Made by a program: the position numbers and the translations under genes. DNA of 64,000 nucleotides from Sphingopyxis sp. (GTDB lineage: Bacteria; Pseudomonadota; Alphaproteobacteria; Sphingomonadales; Sphingomonadaceae): positions 1-64,000 of the forward strand of contig JAGHZY010000009.1 of NCBI GenBank assembly GCA_017745175.1. Reading direction: 5' to 3'. Below, one piece after another: positions 62,656 to 64,000 of this stretch. How positions within the stretch are numbered: position 1 is the first letter of the stretch; the number at the start of each line of letters is the position of its first letter. The notes beneath the pieces are model-generated. The model ran no database searches. It saw only the letters and a list, made by a program, of their open reading frames with translations, and was not told the DNA's origin.

Positions 62656-63888
62656 TCAGCCGTCAGCAAGAAGCGGGAAGGTTACCGCCACCCGGGTGCC
62701 CTTGCCCAGGTCGCTTTCGATGTCGAGCTGCCCCTGATGGCGCTCGGCGATATGCTTGACGATCGCGAGCCCGAGGCCAGTGCCGCCGACTGATCGGCTG
62801 CGGGCTTCATCGACGCGGTAAAAGCGCTCGGTCAGGCGTGGCAGATGATCGGGAGCGATGCCGTCGCCCTCGTCGCTCACCGACAGGCGAAGGCGCTGCC
62901 CTTCGCGTGCCATCTCGACGGTTACCGGTGTGCCCGGGCGGCCATATTTCATCGCGTTCGAAATGATGTTGTGCGTGAGCTGGCCGAGCTGGGCGGCGTC
63001 GCCGAGCATCGGCTGTGCCTCCTTGCCGAAGGTCGCGACGATATCGATCGGCCGCGCCGCTTCGCTGTCCTTCAGCTGCGCGATGGTGCCGCGCACGATC
63101 GCCGCGAGATCGACGGGGGTCGTCGGACGGCGGAAACGGTCGGCCTCGACCCGCGAGATCGAGAGGAGATCGATCACAAGTTGCTGCATCCGTCCGGCTT
63201 CACGCTCGATGATGGACAGAAAGCGGCTGCGTGTCGGGGCGTCGGTGTCGCCGTTCATATCCTGGAGCGTTTCGACATAGCCGAGGATTGCGGCAAGCGG
63301 CGTGCGCAGCTCGTGACTGGCGTTGGCGACGAAATCCGATCGCATGCGGTCGGCGGCGTCGATCGCCGAATGGTCGGAGAGAATGATAATCCGCTGCCCG
63401 CCCGACAGAAGGGCGATTCGCATCGTCCAGCGCTGGCCGGGGCGGGGGAAATCGACGAGGTTGACCGTTTCGAGCGGACCGTCTTCGTTGATGCGAGCAA
63501 GCCATTCGGCGGCGGCCGGATGGCGGATCGCGGTCCGGATATCGGCGCCGACGATATGGCGCCCGAGCAGGCGGATCGCCGCGTCGTTGGCGATTGTGAC
63601 GATGTTGTCGGCAACGCCGAGGAGCGGATCCTTCTCCTGATCAATGAACCGCGCGAAGTCGGGATGGCGAAGGAGCGACACCGGCGCCGCCTCTGCCGCC
63701 GGCACCGCAGAACCCAGCCCATCGGGCAAGGACGCCGGAAGCGCGCTGTAGACCGTGCCGGCGGCGATGACGCCCGCGATTACCAGCATGGCGATCGAAA
63801 GCAGGTCGCCACCCGCCAACGTGGCAAAGATCGCCGCGATGGCGACCAGCGTCAGGGCGATGACCAAGCTGGACAGACGATCGAACAT
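62656..63888 (-). CDS. phoR: PhoR-like sensor histidine kinase
   Basis: A 410-residue membrane histidine kinase. Two N-terminal helices (about 6-24 and 28-47) precede a PAS domain (about 75-170; LLGVADNIVTIANDAAIRLLG). The HisKA domain has the H-box FVANASHELRTPLAAILGYV (about 190). The ATPase domain has the N-box HNIISNAMKYG and the G-boxes DEGDGIAPD and GGTGLGLAIV. It fits PhoR, which controls phosphate-starvation genes with PhoB. No response regulator is in view; pstSCAB-phoU-phoB may lie on the minus strand further left only if rearranged, so they are expected elsewhere. The start at ATG 63888 could instead be GTG 63906. Confidence 0.85.
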   Translation of the reverse strand: MFDRLSSLVIALTLVAIAAIFATLAGGDLLSIAMLVIAGVIAAGTVYSALPASLPDGLGSAVPAAEAAPVSLLRHPDFARFIDQEKDPLLGVADNIVTIANDAAIRLLGRHIVGADIRTAIRHPAAAEWLARINEDGPLETVNLVDFPRPGQRWTMRIALLSGGQRIIILSDHSAIDAADRMRSDFVANASHELRTPLAAILGYVETLQDMNGDTDAPTRSRFLSIIEREAGRMQQLVIDLLSISRVEADRFRRPTTPVDLAAIVRGTIAQLKDSEAARPIDIVATFGKEAQPMLGDAAQLGQLTHNIISNAMKYGRPGTPVTVEMAREGQRLRLSVSDEGDGIAPDHLPRLTERFYRVDEARSRSVGGTGLGLAIVKHIAERHQGQLDIESDLGKGTRVAVTFPLLADG

Positions 63889-64000
63889 GCGTCGCCCGCG
63901 TCGCACGAAGCGGGGGATTCGCGCAAGCGGCTTTGCGCGCGTTAACGCTTTGGGCTGGCGTGTCCCAAAGCGGGAAGGCGGGTGCGGCCGCCGGTCTTTT

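Overview
The window is a single piece of high-GC alphaproteobacterial chromosome. It most resembles Sphingomonadales, perhaps a Sphingopyxis-like genome; this is inferred from gene content, since no rRNA is present. Supporting signs are a gcrA cell-cycle regulator, an F0 ATP-synthase operon (atpI-B-E-F'-F) with no F1 genes beside it, many TonB/FecR/ECF-type and acyl-CoA dehydrogenase genes, and short palindromic repeats of the kind scattered through sphingomonad intergenic DNA. No prophage, insertion sequence or CRISPR array was seen. Nearly all genes are ordinary and tightly packed, and most long antisense ORFs are GC-bias shadows.

Layout. 1-978: start of purB, which after about 289 codons changes in frame into what looks like an ECF sigma factor. 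1.2-2.0 kb: two paralogous exported proteins, one with EF-hands. 2.0-3.3 kb (minus): rnk and radC. 3.5-7.3 kb: ydbH-ynbE-ydbL, an envelope lipid-transport operon. 7.7-10.2 kb: F0 ATP synthase operon between clear terminators. 10.4-11.8 kb (minus): GST and SDR. 11.9-19.1 kb (plus): uvrC, thioesterase, recO, leuB, metZ, apaG, a LysR regulator and a DUF417 membrane protein. 19.0-22.4 kb (minus): serine hydrolase and parE. 22.5-26.9 kb: outer-membrane barrel, thioesterase, gcrA, ABC-2 permease, hspQ, Yip1 protein and tRNA-Ser(CGA). 27.0-32.5 kb: PD40-amidohydrolase, CoA-transferase and yghU. 32.7-35.8 kb: TadE/TadG pair and a Phd-PAS fusion protein. 35.9-38.3 kb: two acyl-CoA dehydrogenases. 38.5-46.9 kb (minus): methyltransferase, autotransporter, then an ECF sigma / FecR / TonB-receptor signalling cassette.

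47.0-62.6 kb is dominated by polyamine metabolism. A plus-strand group (glk, puuD-like amidotransferase, spuC-like aminotransferase, DUF808 protein) faces an eight-gene minus-strand block: puuA2, puuB, a class III aminotransferase, puuA1, potF, potH, potI, potG. A further omega-aminotransferase diverges from it. Together these would import putrescine, gamma-glutamylate and oxidise it, and hydrolyse gamma-glutamyl-GABA; the aldehyde dehydrogenase PuuC is not present here. The window ends with a PhoR-type histidine kinase.

Most noteworthy: the in-frame purB/sigma-factor junction at a 21-base shared stretch (rearrangement or assembly chimera); the Phd-antitoxin-like/PAS fusion without a toxin; the apparent CTG start of the TonB receptor overlapping the fecR stop; and the polyamine block with two distinct PuuA homologues and an embedded aminotransferase.
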